DNA of 64,000 bases from Hoylesella buccalis ATCC 35310 (GCF_025151385.1 NZ_CP102287.1:186001-250000), one strand, 5' to 3'. Counted from the stretch's first letter, positions 52,626 through 60,386 are shown. Program-made: numbers and translations. The notes: generated by a model from the letters alone, not told the origin.

Positions 52626-52646
52626 GTGGGAAGCGTCCCACTGTTT
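52626..52646 (+). terminator. Terminator after the 51751 gene
   Basis: GTGGGA/TCCCAC with AGCG loop and a short T-tract. Confidence 0.6.
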
Positions 52647-52865
52647 TCATAATTAAATAATTAAAAGATTTATAATCAGGACTGCTCCGAAGTGATTCGT
52701 GGCAGTCTTTTCTTTACACTCTTACTTTCCAGCACAAAGTACAAAACAACAAACACAGTACGATGAATTATGATGAAAATAGATAATCTAACGAGTTTCT
52801 ATCTTTTTCGTTGGATTTTAGTCACTTCTCTTGTGACGTGTTAGAATGCGTCCTATATTTGCAAC

Positions 52866-52984
52866 AGAAAAGAAACAGGGAAGAGAAAACAACGCGACGC
52901 ACATGTTGACACAATACGATTTTCATAACTAATATACAAGCCCTCGCCCGTTTCTCTTCACCTTAAGGCGGGGGCCTTTTAACA
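52866..52984 (+). ncRNA. Candidate small RNA with promoter and terminator
   Basis: TTG (52831-52833), 20-nt spacer and TATATTTG (52854-52861) form a promoter; about 110 nt on, AAGCCCTCGCC (52938-52948) pairs with GGCGGGGGCCTT (52967-52978) and T4 follows. The only ORF inside is MLTQYDFHN (52903-52932). A GTCAC/GTGAC inverted repeat (52821-52837) overlaps the -33 area. No known sRNA family is recognised. Confidence 0.5.
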
Positions 52985-53456
52985 GCCCCCATCCACCCCC
53001 CCCCAAAAAAAAAGGGGAAACGACATAAAGGTTCAATCCGTGCAGTCCTTTTGGTCTTATCAGCCATATACAAAACTGCTCAGTCTGATGGAATATACCT
53101 GCAATAAGAAAGTGGGAGCAATCATTCAAGCCTATGAACTCCCGACCTCACGACCCTCATAAGTTGCTCATTGTACGGTGAAACAAAATTCTTGGGACAA
53201 GAACTTCCACACAGGCAAAAAACGACATTTTGGAAACCTCTGTACTATCATATATAGATATATACTAAGTACATGTTGATAATAAAAAAAATCCATCTGT
53301 CGTTGTTCCGCTCATTATTATATGAATGAGGGACATAGAGGCTTCATGCACTTATCATAAACTACAACCTCGTTTTATTTTATATTTGTTTGTCACCTTC
53401 CACAGCTATTAACTTATTTTACATATTGAAAAGCTGTTTACAACTGCATTTTTCAA
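52985..53456. other. Non-coding segment with homopolymer runs
   Basis: About 470 nt without a credible gene. It begins with C10 and A9 runs (about 52997-53015) and is otherwise AT-rich. Nothing else is identified. Confidence 0.5.
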
Positions 53457-53464
53457 TATATTTG
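53457..53464 (+). promoter_or_regulatory. -7 box TATATTTG before the lipoprotein gene
   Basis: TATATTTG directly followed by caGTACGA (53467), the last copy of the hexamer array. A good -33 match at the expected distance is not obvious. Confidence 0.4.
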
Positions 53465-53516
53465 CAGTACGAAGATTTATCTTAAATTATATATTAACTT
53501 TCAAAAAACAATTTTT

Positions 53517-54131
53517 ATGAAAAAACTTTCAATAATCTTTTGGATGTCACTATTATCTATTTGCTTAATATTTAATTCTTGTGGGAATGCAAAATCTGAC
53601 AAAAAAGAAAACAAACAAGAACATAAGATAATAAAGGGTGAAATAAATGCGAATTTATTCGGCGTTTCTTTTAATAGTAATAGAAAAACAGCTGAAAATG
53701 TTTTAAGGAAAAGCAATGTGTCATACAACGTTATTGATAAAGGACTTTATCAATTTGAGCAGCGGTTTAATTATTGGGATTTAGAATTTGACCTTGGACA
53801 AATTTGGTTTGAATATGATGATTCTGATAATTCTTCTGTTACAGGAATAATGATGCAGAAAAATTTTTCAAATAAATATTATTCTAACCCATTACAAAAA
53901 GCGAAAGAATTTTATAAAATGGTACTTTTTTCTGTTAGAAAACATTACGGTCAATACGAAACAGAGCCAACTGAAAAAATAAAAGACCAATATAAAGGTG
54001 ATATAAAATACGCATATTTCACGAACAAAGAAATAGGAATAGACTTAGCCATAGAAAAGAGACTTACTGAACATGGAAGAGATGGCTTCCAAGTTATTTT
54101 AGTTTTCTACAATGAAGAGCATATATGTTAA
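53517..54131 (+). CDS. Hypothetical lipoprotein
   Basis: The 204-aa product has a signal peptide and lipobox (SIIFWMSLLSICLIFNSC, Cys at about 22) followed by a Lys-rich linker and a globular domain with alternating strands and helices (WDLEFDLGQIWFEYDDSDNS, AKEFYKMVLFSVRKHYGQYE). It should be anchored in the outer or inner membrane facing the periplasm. Function unknown. Confidence 0.65.
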   Translation: MKKLSIIFWMSLLSICLIFNSCGNAKSDKKENKQEHKIIKGEINANLFGVSFNSNRKTAENVLRKSNVSYNVIDKGLYQFEQRFNYWDLEFDLGQIWFEYDDSDNSSVTGIMMQKNFSNKYYSNPLQKAKEFYKMVLFSVRKHYGQYETEPTEKIKDQYKGDIKYAYFTNKEIGIDLAIEKRLTEHGRDGFQVILVFYNEEHIC

Positions 54132-54187
54132 CATGTTCTTAATCTAATTAATACAAACGAGTTCAAAAAAAATAATCATTATTTAAT

Positions 54188-54520
54188 ATGAACACTAAGG
54201 CATATCTTATTGCTTTCATTGTAAGTGCAATACTTGCAATATTTAGCTTTTCTGCTTTCAAGTTCGCTTCCGAAGGTTTGCATTCAGAACGAATTAGTTT
54301 GTCTGTTGAGTATGATGCGGATGTTTATTTACATCAAGCTACAGAATATGACGCTATAAAATATATATTGGATATGAATGAGTTAAACCATAAGGAATCC
54401 TTGTACAATACTTGCAAATGGTCTGTTTCTGGGATATTTACTTTAATTTCGATTGGATCTTTGGGTATCTATATATATAAGCGTAAAAAAAAGAAAATAA
54501 CGGAGGATAGTAATAATTAG
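54188..54520 (+). CDS. Small membrane protein paired with the lipoprotein
   Basis: A 110-aa product with an N-terminal hydrophobic helix (LIAFIVSAILAIFSFSAF), a short exposed middle, and a C-terminal hydrophobic helix (WSVSGIFTLISIGSLGIYIY) ending in KRKKKK. A two-segment membrane topology is predicted with a cytoplasmic basic tail. Located 57 nt after the lipoprotein gene. Function unknown. Confidence 0.6.
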   Translation: MNTKAYLIAFIVSAILAIFSFSAFKFASEGLHSERISLSVEYDADVYLHQATEYDAIKYILDMNELNHKESLYNTCKWSVSGIFTLISIGSLGIYIYKRKKKKITEDSNN

Positions 54521-54588
54521 CTGTCAATTCAATAACATACATTTTGGCTTTTATTTTTACTAACCTATCATAGCAGTAACAAATACAG

Positions 54589-54615
54589 CCGCCCACACAA
54601 CAAACGTATGGGCGG
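54589..54615. terminator. Bidirectional terminator between convergent genes
   Basis: CCGCCCA/TGGGCGG stem, 13-nt loop, flanked by T-rich tracts on the plus strand. Confidence 0.65.
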
Positions 54616-54676
54616 TTATTTTGTTTTGCAAAAGTATAACTTGTATTGAATGAGTATTGTAGTAAAGAAATAAACC

Positions 54677-55132
54677 TTACTCTATTCCAAACATTTTCAG
54701 CTGCTTATTGCTCACCATTGGGCTTTCTTTGACGGTATTGTATATACTCTCTAAAAAACTGCTGTCGGTAATTTCTCCGCAATAAGTTGAGCGTGTGAAT
54801 TTATCCTTGTTAGCAATGATTAACTTTGAGCAATTCACAAATGAATCATGTTTCAAAAAAGGGTAACGTTCAGCTGATATTTGTAAATAGTAATCAGTAA
54901 CAGTGGGTGGCAGATTTTTGTTGATGTTTGAGTTAATAACCAAACCGCCAACAACCACTCTATCTTCGTTAAGACCGAGAACTACAAAGAATTTATCACG
55001 AAAGGTATCTCCGTTCTTTGGAGTTATACCATTCGTTTTGTCAAGACGAAGCATATATACGCTTCCAACATCAATGTTGTCTTGCGTGAGCTTATCGGAT
55101 AAACTTCCGATTAAATCTCCTATACTCGTCAT
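54677..55132 (-). CDS. Toxin-like partner of a Panacea antitoxin (MazF/PemK-like pattern)
   Basis: The 151-aa product has MLRLDKTNGITPKNGDTFRD followed by KFFVVLGLNEDRVVVGGLVI, a beta-barrel arrangement like MazF/PemK mRNA interferases (start strand, R/K-x-x-F/VLGxN). It overlaps the Panacea gene by 4 nt (ATGA), the gene order of Panacea toxin-antitoxin pairs. The actual toxin class is inferred and could be a different fold. Confidence 0.55.
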   Translation of the reverse strand: MTSIGDLIGSLSDKLTQDNIDVGSVYMLRLDKTNGITPKNGDTFRDKFFVVLGLNEDRVVVGGLVINSNINKNLPPTVTDYYLQISAERYPFLKHDSFVNCSKLIIANKDKFTRSTYCGEITDSSFLESIYNTVKESPMVSNKQLKMFGIE

Positions 55133-55683
55133 GCCAAAGCCGATTCAATCATCAAGTTTTCCTTGATGTATTCTATCATGTCATCAGAGGCTCTACCATC
55201 TTTCGCAATGCCTACAATGCTCATCTTTTTGTCGCTACTTTGTGAGAAAGCCCTTTCCCACTCCTTGCCATGCGACTTGGCTTTCAACTCAGAATAGGGA
55301 AGATATGCGTTTTCTTTGATTGAATTATCCAGAGCCTCTATATCTGCCTTTGACAAATAGTCCTCATCGGTCTTGCGGCTTGCGGCAAGCATATAATAAG
55401 CATCGTCCTCTCCCTTTTTTGTACTGCTTGACAATAGGTTATGCAGCTCACTATCACAATTGGTATCTCGCTTGATACTATCATAAAGAACCGTAGGGAC
55501 TGGGCCGTCAGGCAGAGCGTAGAAATCGTCCGCAACCATAGGGAAACCATACTTCACCAAATGCTCCATATTGGCAAAGTATATCACCTTGAACAAATGG
55601 TAATAGTCTAAGCCTTTTGTCTTGTTCAAAATGTACAAAACGATCTCCGATAGTTTTTGTTTGTCAAAATGCGTCATAGTCAA
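55129..55683 (-). CDS. Panacea-domain antitoxin (SocA-like, DUF4065)
   Basis: The 184-aa product contains KLSEIVLYILNKTKGLDYYH LFKVIYFA, then DFYALPDGPVPTVLYDSI, the signature core of the Panacea (DUF4065/SocA) domain, and a C-terminal helical SKADIEALDNSIKENAYLPY region with the S-HG-W-x-AF pattern (KSHGKEWERAF). Panacea proteins neutralise many unrelated toxins. A promoter (TTG 55729-55731, 20 nt, TACCTTTG at 55701-55708) precedes it. Confidence 0.8.
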   Translation of the reverse strand: MTMTHFDKQKLSEIVLYILNKTKGLDYYHLFKVIYFANMEHLVKYGFPMVADDFYALPDGPVPTVLYDSIKRDTNCDSELHNLLSSSTKKGEDDAYYMLAASRKTDEDYLSKADIEALDNSIKENAYLPYSELKAKSHGKEWERAFSQSSDKKMSIVGIAKDGRASDDMIEYIKENLMIESALA

Positions 55684-55700
55684 ACTTCATTGCTGCAGCA

Positions 55701-55731
55701 CAAAGGTAACACAAAATATATGGTAATGCAA
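55701..55731 (-). promoter_or_regulatory. Promoter of the Panacea toxin-antitoxin operon
   Basis: Minus-strand TTG (55729-55731), 20-nt spacer, TACCTTTG (55701-55708), 18 nt from the ATG. Confidence 0.65.
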
Positions 55732-55791
55732 TATGCTAATATATATATTAACACAAAATAACACGATAATCGCAAAAAAGCAAGCTAACAA

Positions 55792-55824
55792 TTTGGAGAA
55801 TACGAAGTATTATTCGTATCTTTG
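55792..55824 (+). promoter_or_regulatory. Promoter of the antirepressor leader
   Basis: TTTG (55792-55795), 21-nt spacer, TATCTTTG (55817-55824). Transcription starts about 180 nt before the ATG. Confidence 0.7.
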
Positions 55825-55828
55825 CAGC

Positions 55829-56009
55829 GTCAAAATCATAAAGCGGTACAGAGCCGCCGAGTAATATCGGCTTTTTTTGTACCCATACTTATCGAATTAA
55901 AGGTATAGATATACCGTGCCGAGTGTGGTGTCAGAAATGCCCACAAAAGTTTAGCTTTATGAACTTTGACAACTCGTAGCACGGTTTTTTTATTGTCAAA
56001 ATCATAAAG
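55829..56009 (+). ncRNA. Structured attenuator-like leader of the Rha-KilAC gene
   Basis: The leader contains two copies of GTCAAAATCATAAAG (55829-55843, 55995-56009). Between them are (1) GCCGA/TCGGC hairpin plus T7 (55856-55878) enclosed by GGTACA/TGTACC, and (2) a three-way junction: ACCGTGC-CGAGT with ACTCG-TA-GCACGGT (55913-55924, 55972-55985), arms GTGG/CCAC and AAAGTT/AACTTT, ending in T7. Two tandem terminator-like structures before one ORF imply attenuation. No known riboswitch class is recognised, though I believe similar leaders precede other Bacteroidota antirepressors. Confidence 0.55.
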
Positions 56010-56010
56010 A

Positions 56011-56781
56011 ATGACAGATTTAGTAATTCAAAGTTCACAAGGACGAGACGTAACGACAAGTTTAATCGTTTCGCGAGTATTCGGAAAAGAACACAGTAAA
56101 GTTTGTAGAGACATTGAAAATCTCTCATGTTCTGAAAGTTTTAGGGTCGCCAATTTTGGCGAGGCTACTTTTGAGAACAAAAAGACAGGTCAAAATCACA
56201 AAATGTACCAAATGACCAAAGACGGCTTTTCTTTTTTAGTTATGGGTTATAATGGTGATAAGGCTGGTAAATTCAAGGAGATGTTTATCAATGAGTTCAA
56301 TAAGCGTGAAATGCTGTTGAAAAGCGATGATTACATTTTAGCACGTTCTCAAGAAATTCTACACAACCGTTTACAATTAGCAGAAAAGCAGCTTTCGCAA
56401 GCAAACGAGAAAATTTCCATGCAGGACAACAAAATCAAGCTGCTGCAGCCAAAAGCCGACTTCGCTGACGCAGCATTCAAAGCAGACGGATGCGTGGATA
56501 TTGGGCAAGCCGCCAAAATCCTTAAGCTGCCGTTCGGGCGTAACACGCTCTTTAAGAAGTTGCGAGAGCAAGGGGTGTTTTTCGTAAGCAAGAACGAGCC
56601 AAAACAACGATTTGTGCAGGCTGGATATTTCTACCTTACCGAGTTACCACCAATCAAGCGGTCAGACGGCAGCGACTTTATTGTCATGAAAACCATCTGC
56701 ACGCAAAAAGGACTTGCGTACATCAACTTCCTATTTGGAAACAAGCAGAACGACAATGCAAAACTCGCAAAAATCAAATAA
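56011..56781 (+). CDS. Rha-family antirepressor with C-terminal KilAC (ANT) domain
   Basis: The 256-aa product has an N-terminal Rha domain (VTTSLIVSRVFGKEHSKVCR DIENL, YQMTKDGFSFLVMGYNGDKA), a coiled linker (LAEKQLSQANEKISMQDNKI) and a C-terminal KilAC/ANT domain (GCVDIGQAAKILKLPFGRNT LFKKLRE). Such proteins are phage regulators/antirepressors. The gene is controlled by the preceding structured leader. It is adjacent to the integrase, as in temperate-phage switch regions. Confidence 0.85.
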   Translation: MTDLVIQSSQGRDVTTSLIVSRVFGKEHSKVCRDIENLSCSESFRVANFGEATFENKKTGQNHKMYQMTKDGFSFLVMGYNGDKAGKFKEMFINEFNKREMLLKSDDYILARSQEILHNRLQLAEKQLSQANEKISMQDNKIKLLQPKADFADAAFKADGCVDIGQAAKILKLPFGRNTLFKKLREQGVFFVSKNEPKQRFVQAGYFYLTELPPIKRSDGSDFIVMKTICTQKGLAYINFLFGNKQNDNAKLAKIK

Positions 56782-56832
56782 AACCAAATAAATAAAAACA
56801 ATAATCAATTTAATATTGTAGTAAATATAATT

Positions 56833-57051
56833 ATGGAACAATTACAAAGACTCGCAGAGGCAGATTTCGTAAGAGTTAGTTTAAGCAAGGAAGCCGCATT
56901 GGCCATCCAGTCGCTTGAAAATATTGAAGAGTATTTGGTAAACCTCAAAGGCAACAACATCACAGAGGTACACAAAACACTTATTGACCCTTTGCGTGTC
57001 ATTATCCAAAATAACATAGGAGAGGAAGTCTACTTCACGATAGCCGAATAG
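56833..57051 (+). CDS. Small helical phage protein
   Basis: A 72-aa product (MEQLQRLAEADFVRVSLSKE...) with alternating charged and hydrophobic residues and VHKTLIDPLRVIIQNNIGEE. It lies between antirepressor and integrase on the same strand. No family is recognised. Confidence 0.6.
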   Translation: MEQLQRLAEADFVRVSLSKEAALAIQSLENIEEYLVNLKGNNITEVHKTLIDPLRVIIQNNIGEEVYFTIAE

Positions 57052-57139
57052 ATAACGGCATTCTTCAACATTTAGTCATGCGAATATAACTCATCCGTAT
57101 GACTACCATAAGTTTAACATAAAAAATAAATACATTATT

Positions 57140-58081
57140 ATGGATTTACAACAATTACAACATTATCTTGGTTTGGAGAATGACGACAAGCGTTTCGGTT
57201 TTCTTATCGCACAGCCATTCATGGCAAACATCATGCAGGTGCCATTTGATGATTGGAAAGATACATTTATCGGTGCTTTCTTACACAAATACACCGACCG
57301 ACCACAAATCATTCGCATGATGTGCGATGCTCTCGGTGTGCAATACATTTCATGGAAACATCTCACAAGGGTTAATCTTACTACAATCACGCAGTATATC
57401 TTGGATAGGGTGGCTCCCAACTCTGCATGCACTTACCTCTCTTTGATAAAGTCTTTGCTGAACGACTACTCGGAGGAGAATCTCATTCCATGCAGAAGTC
57501 TTACGGGTGTTCTCACAGGTAAGCATGCTCCGTCACAACATATCGCACTTACGGAAGACGAAATGAAGGCTCTTGACGCTTACGTCCCTCACTCGATAAC
57601 AGAGCGACACACCAAAAACTTGTTTATGCGTTGTCTTTATACGGGGTGCAGGTGTTCTGACGCAAAAGAATTGACTTTGGAGAATGTTTCTAACGACATT
57701 CTGTCGTATGTTTCCAAAAAGACAAAGACGGAGGTCAACCAACCTGTACATCATAGGTTGCTGAAGTATCTTGCCGAAGATTGTGGCAATCATGGAGCAT
57801 CCGCCCTTCGTGTTACTATTCAGCGCATTTGCAAGAAATTGGGTATAAACCAAGACACGCAACTTTATGTCGCAGGAGAGTTGAAGCGGGGTCCAAAGTA
57901 CATGTTCATTTCTATGCACTCGGCTCGCCGCTCTTTCTGCACCATTCTTGCGCAAAAAGATGTCCCTGTCGAAACAATACGAACGCTCGCTGGTCATAGC
58001 ACAACCAACATGACGGATCGGTATATCTGTATTGACGGCAAGAAGCCTGGTACCAACGCCATGAGCTTCTTCCACGGATAA
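57140..58081 (+). CDS. int: Tyrosine recombinase / phage integrase
   Basis: The 313-aa product has an N-terminal SAM-like core-binding domain (residues about 60-120) and a catalytic domain with the tyrosine-recombinase residues: R in YTGCRCSDAKEL, K region VSKKTKTEVN, HxxR in SMHSARRSFCT, H in LAGHSTTNMTDR and the nucleophile Y in RYICIDGKK. It should integrate and excise the element. Attachment sites cannot be defined from this window. Confidence 0.9.
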   Translation: MDLQQLQHYLGLENDDKRFGFLIAQPFMANIMQVPFDDWKDTFIGAFLHKYTDRPQIIRMMCDALGVQYISWKHLTRVNLTTITQYILDRVAPNSACTYLSLIKSLLNDYSEENLIPCRSLTGVLTGKHAPSQHIALTEDEMKALDAYVPHSITERHTKNLFMRCLYTGCRCSDAKELTLENVSNDILSYVSKKTKTEVNQPVHHRLLKYLAEDCGNHGASALRVTIQRICKKLGINQDTQLYVAGELKRGPKYMFISMHSARRSFCTILAQKDVPVETIRTLAGHSTTNMTDRYICIDGKKPGTNAMSFFHG

Positions 58082-58092
58082 AAAAAGTTTCC

Positions 58093-58140
58093 ACTCTCAT
58101 AACATACAAAGCGCAAGGGGTATGTTATGAGAGTTTCTTT
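58093..58140. terminator. Strong bidirectional terminator between integrase and 58143 gene
   Basis: Perfect 15-bp stem ACTCTCATAACATAC/GTATGTTATGAGAGT with a 12-nt loop, T-rich on the plus side and A-rich on the other. Confidence 0.85.
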
Positions 58141-58142
58141 TC

Positions 58143-59072
58143 TTACTCTTTCTCAAATTTTATCTTCGGCAGTTTTTCTTTTAACGCCCTATTTATCTGA
58201 TAGCCAGATTCACCTTTGGCATAGAGCCTGTTATATGCTGTTAGGTAGCGTCCTATTTCTTTTTTTCTGTATTGGCTCAGCGTCTTATAGGCAAGCATAC
58301 AATAATACAAATCTGTCTCTTTCTCAAAGCCTAATATTTCGCTCATTTCTCGTATGCTATAAATTTTATTCCAATTGGGCATCCATAACCGCAAGAAGTT
58401 TCTTAGCTCCAAGCTGTTCGGACACGCCAACTCTACATCTATGCCTTTTATCTCCCACAAACCTTCTCCAAAAGAACCTTGTTCGCAAAGCCCCATGAGC
58501 GTCAGATTGACGCGATACTCTGGGTTCACTATCTGTAAATTTTCAAACAAGTCCAACAAAGCATAATATGGTGTATATCCTCTTTCCTGAATGTTTACCA
58601 TAAATGTGTCGTATAGGGTCTTGTTGGTGGTGTGTTCTATCTCCCACAGCACGCTGAGTAGATGCGATAGCTTGTAGTATGGCAATGAACCACCATAGGC
58701 AATGTTACGCAATTGATTACTGCCGTTAGATAGTCTTACGAAAGCCCTGTTCTCATATAGGTTTTTATAGGGATTGTCGCCTAACAGCTTTCTCATGCCA
58801 TACACTTGCTCCATCACTCTGTCGTTGTTTGGCAAAAGCAAACCGCCAGCCAATATGGCTATCTGTTTGTCTTCGTATGACTTATAGTAACTGCTTAACA
58901 TCAACGGGCTTACATCAAATATTCCCCTTTCTTTGTATGCTTTTGTTAATGCCGACAACCATTCCCTATGCACAACAGAAAACTCTCTGTAAAACAAGGC
59001 GATGTTTTTCTTCTTTAATTCCTGATAAACGATTTTTCTTCGCAGTTTTTCTTCCTCATTCTTTATCTCCAT
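58143..59072 (-). CDS. Hypothetical phage protein (weak TIGR02757/DUF2400-like pattern)
   Basis: A 309-aa helical product (MEIKNEEEKLRRKIVYQELK...). A segment FDVSPLMLSSYYKSYEDKQI AILAGGLLLPNNDR...PYKNLYENR resembles the P-x-x-Y...D-x-x-IA...N-R pattern of TIGR02757 proteins, but the full match is uncertain. It opens the minus-strand early operon that ends by the terminator at 58.1 kb. Confidence 0.5.
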   Translation of the reverse strand: MEIKNEEEKLRRKIVYQELKKKNIALFYREFSVVHREWLSALTKAYKERGIFDVSPLMLSSYYKSYEDKQIAILAGGLLLPNNDRVMEQVYGMRKLLGDNPYKNLYENRAFVRLSNGSNQLRNIAYGGSLPYYKLSHLLSVLWEIEHTTNKTLYDTFMVNIQERGYTPYYALLDLFENLQIVNPEYRVNLTLMGLCEQGSFGEGLWEIKGIDVELACPNSLELRNFLRLWMPNWNKIYSIREMSEILGFEKETDLYYCMLAYKTLSQYRKKEIGRYLTAYNRLYAKGESGYQINRALKEKLPKIKFEKE

Positions 59073-59130
59073 TTTCTAAGATGATATAGCCGTCGTTAAT
59101 TTTCGTAATTCTTAAATTCTCGTATCTCAT
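59056..59130 (-). CDS. 24-aa ORF overlapping the next start
   Basis: MRYENLRITKINDGYIILEN followed by GDKE; its stop lies inside the following gene. Short, but with sensible composition and spacing. Confidence 0.35.
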   Translation of the reverse strand: MRYENLRITKINDGYIILENGDKE

Positions 59131-59151
59131 AATTTTATTCGTTTTTTTTCC

Positions 59152-59370
59152 TTAATCTTTTAGTCTTCTATCAATCCATTTATACATGTCAAGCACCATA
59201 AAACTTTTACCAGCAATAGCAGCAATGTCAAGATGTTTTTTCATATCTTTAAGTGCCTGCTCATAACCTTTAATGTATGCTCTCTTTTTCTCAAGCATAG
59301 AAGCATCCGTGTTTTCATCCTTTGCATAAGGAAAAGCCTTGTCAGCATTATTCTTTATTGTCTTTCCCAT
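59152..59370 (-). CDS. Small hypothetical phage protein
   Basis: From ATG 59370 (MGKTIKNNADKAFPYAKDEN...) the product is 72 aa, helical and lysine-rich (LEKKRAYIKGYEQALKDMKK). It overlaps the end of the upstream gene by 23 nt. No family is recognised. Confidence 0.55.
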   Translation of the reverse strand: MGKTIKNNADKAFPYAKDENTDASMLEKKRAYIKGYEQALKDMKKHLDIAAIAGKSFMVLDMYKWIDRRLKD

Positions 59371-59857
59371 TTTCTTTGTTTTTAATATCAATAACCGCCA
59401 ATAGGCAATAGTTTGCCATATCCATAAGCGTATCTATGCACGATTCGTCTTTCACCTCCAATTCACCATTCTTACAGAACGACTTAATCCTGTTTAGTTT
59501 ATCGTTCAATCTGATAGCGTATGATGTCAATCCAAACTCTTTGAAAGTCTGCGTTGTGCTGTCTCCATAGTCTGCGTTTTTCTTTTTGAAAGTTTCAAGC
59601 ATTTGTTTCGTTAGTTTCGCAAACTCTATTTCTTTACACGAAACAAGTTTGTCTTCGTTTTCTTTGTGAAAAGACTCTATACAAGAAACATTTAAATACA
59701 AGAACATCTCTTTGTTTTTAAATAAACACTTGTAAACATTATCTTCGATAGCATCTATCCGCATAGGCATATCAGAATCGCTTACTTCGTCGAAAATAGA
59801 TTTCCCTTTTTCGGTCAACACGACCAAGTCGCCAATCTTAAAATTTTCTTCACTCAT
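59348..59857 (-). CDS. Nucleotide-modification-associated (DUF1599-like) phage protein
   Basis: The 169-aa product has an N-terminal beta part (FKIGDLVVLTEKGKSIFDEV) and a C-terminal helical domain LTKQMLETFKKKNADYGDST, FKEFGLTSYAIRLNDKLNRI KS, DTLMDMANYCLLAVIDIK, which matches the DUF1599 (Nmad1) pattern YG-x(n)-F-x-x-xG-xxxRxxDKxxRL...DxxxDxxxYxxL. This family is linked to phage nucleotide/base modification, in keeping with the methyltransferases upstream. Confidence 0.7.
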   Translation of the reverse strand: MSEENFKIGDLVVLTEKGKSIFDEVSDSDMPMRIDAIEDNVYKCLFKNKEMFLYLNVSCIESFHKENEDKLVSCKEIEFAKLTKQMLETFKKKNADYGDSTTQTFKEFGLTSYAIRLNDKLNRIKSFCKNGELEVKDESCIDTLMDMANYCLLAVIDIKNKENGKDNKE

Positions 59858-59862
59858 AATAT

Positions 59863-60144
59863 TTACTTTTCATATTTTGGCATGTATGCTTCCACGCTCG
59901 CCAACTTCCCCTTCTTGTCTTTCTTGTGATTTCTGAATCTAAAACCGTTTCCTCCTGCCATAAATTCGTCTGCTGCATGACTATCCGATATGCAAAGTTT
60001 AATAACCGCTTTATTGTAGATTGCGCCTTCTTTTTTATGGCAGTCGAAATAACCATCGTCCAAGCACCTGTTAAGCACTTGCTTTATGGCTAACAGCCGA
60101 ATAGAGTATGGAAAAATATGTTCTGGTTTTCGAGTATTCATCAT
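59863..60144 (-). CDS. Hypothetical phage protein
   Basis: A 93-aa product (MMNTRKPEHIFPYSIRLLAI...) with DGYFDCHKKEGAIYNKAVIK and a Lys/Arg-rich end (FRFRNHKKDKKGKLASVEAY). It begins one base before the upstream stop. No family is recognised. Confidence 0.55.
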   Translation of the reverse strand: MMNTRKPEHIFPYSIRLLAIKQVLNRCLDDGYFDCHKKEGAIYNKAVIKLCISDSHAADEFMAGGNGFRFRNHKKDKKGKLASVEAYMPKYEK

Positions 60145-60374
60145 TACAACTCCTCTAATTTTTCTTCTATTCTTGCTTTCATGCTGTTTAGCACGTCTTT
60201 CACGTCAGAAATTCCTAATTTGTCAAGGAACACATACCTTCCTTTCCCGTTTTTTTCCTTTACTGATACAGTTACGCTAAAATCAGTGTCACTTCCCATC
60301 AATTCTAAAACATTCTCTACGCATGATTTCATTTTCAATAAATACCATGCTTTGTTTGCGTTTTCTACGTTCAT
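60144..60374 (-). CDS. Hypothetical phage protein
   Basis: A 76-aa product (MNVENANKAWYLLKMKSCVE...) with DTDFSVTVSVKEKNGKGRYV F. Helical ends and a central beta hairpin. No function is recognised. Confidence 0.55.
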   Translation of the reverse strand: MNVENANKAWYLLKMKSCVENVLELMGSDTDFSVTVSVKEKNGKGRYVFLDKLGISDVKDVLNSMKARIEEKLEEL

Positions 60375-60386
60375 ATCTTTAAAATA

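Larger units (their letters stand above)
45129..53472 (+). repeat. Dense, strand-biased GTACGA hexamer array
   Basis: Counted by eye: 31 plus-strand copies of GTACGA between 45129 and 53472 (none inside the IS element) against one reverse-complement copy (47911). Starts include 45129, 45237, 45346, 45487, 46965, 47130, 47292, 47343, 47378, 47790, 47883, 48082, 48411, 48513, 48575, 48694, 48957, 49202, 49346, 49657, 49975, 50374, 50694, 50802, 50811, 51039, 51503, 51929, 51975, 52759 and 53467. Copies fall in intergenic leaders and in coding sequence in all three frames. Confidence 0.8.
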
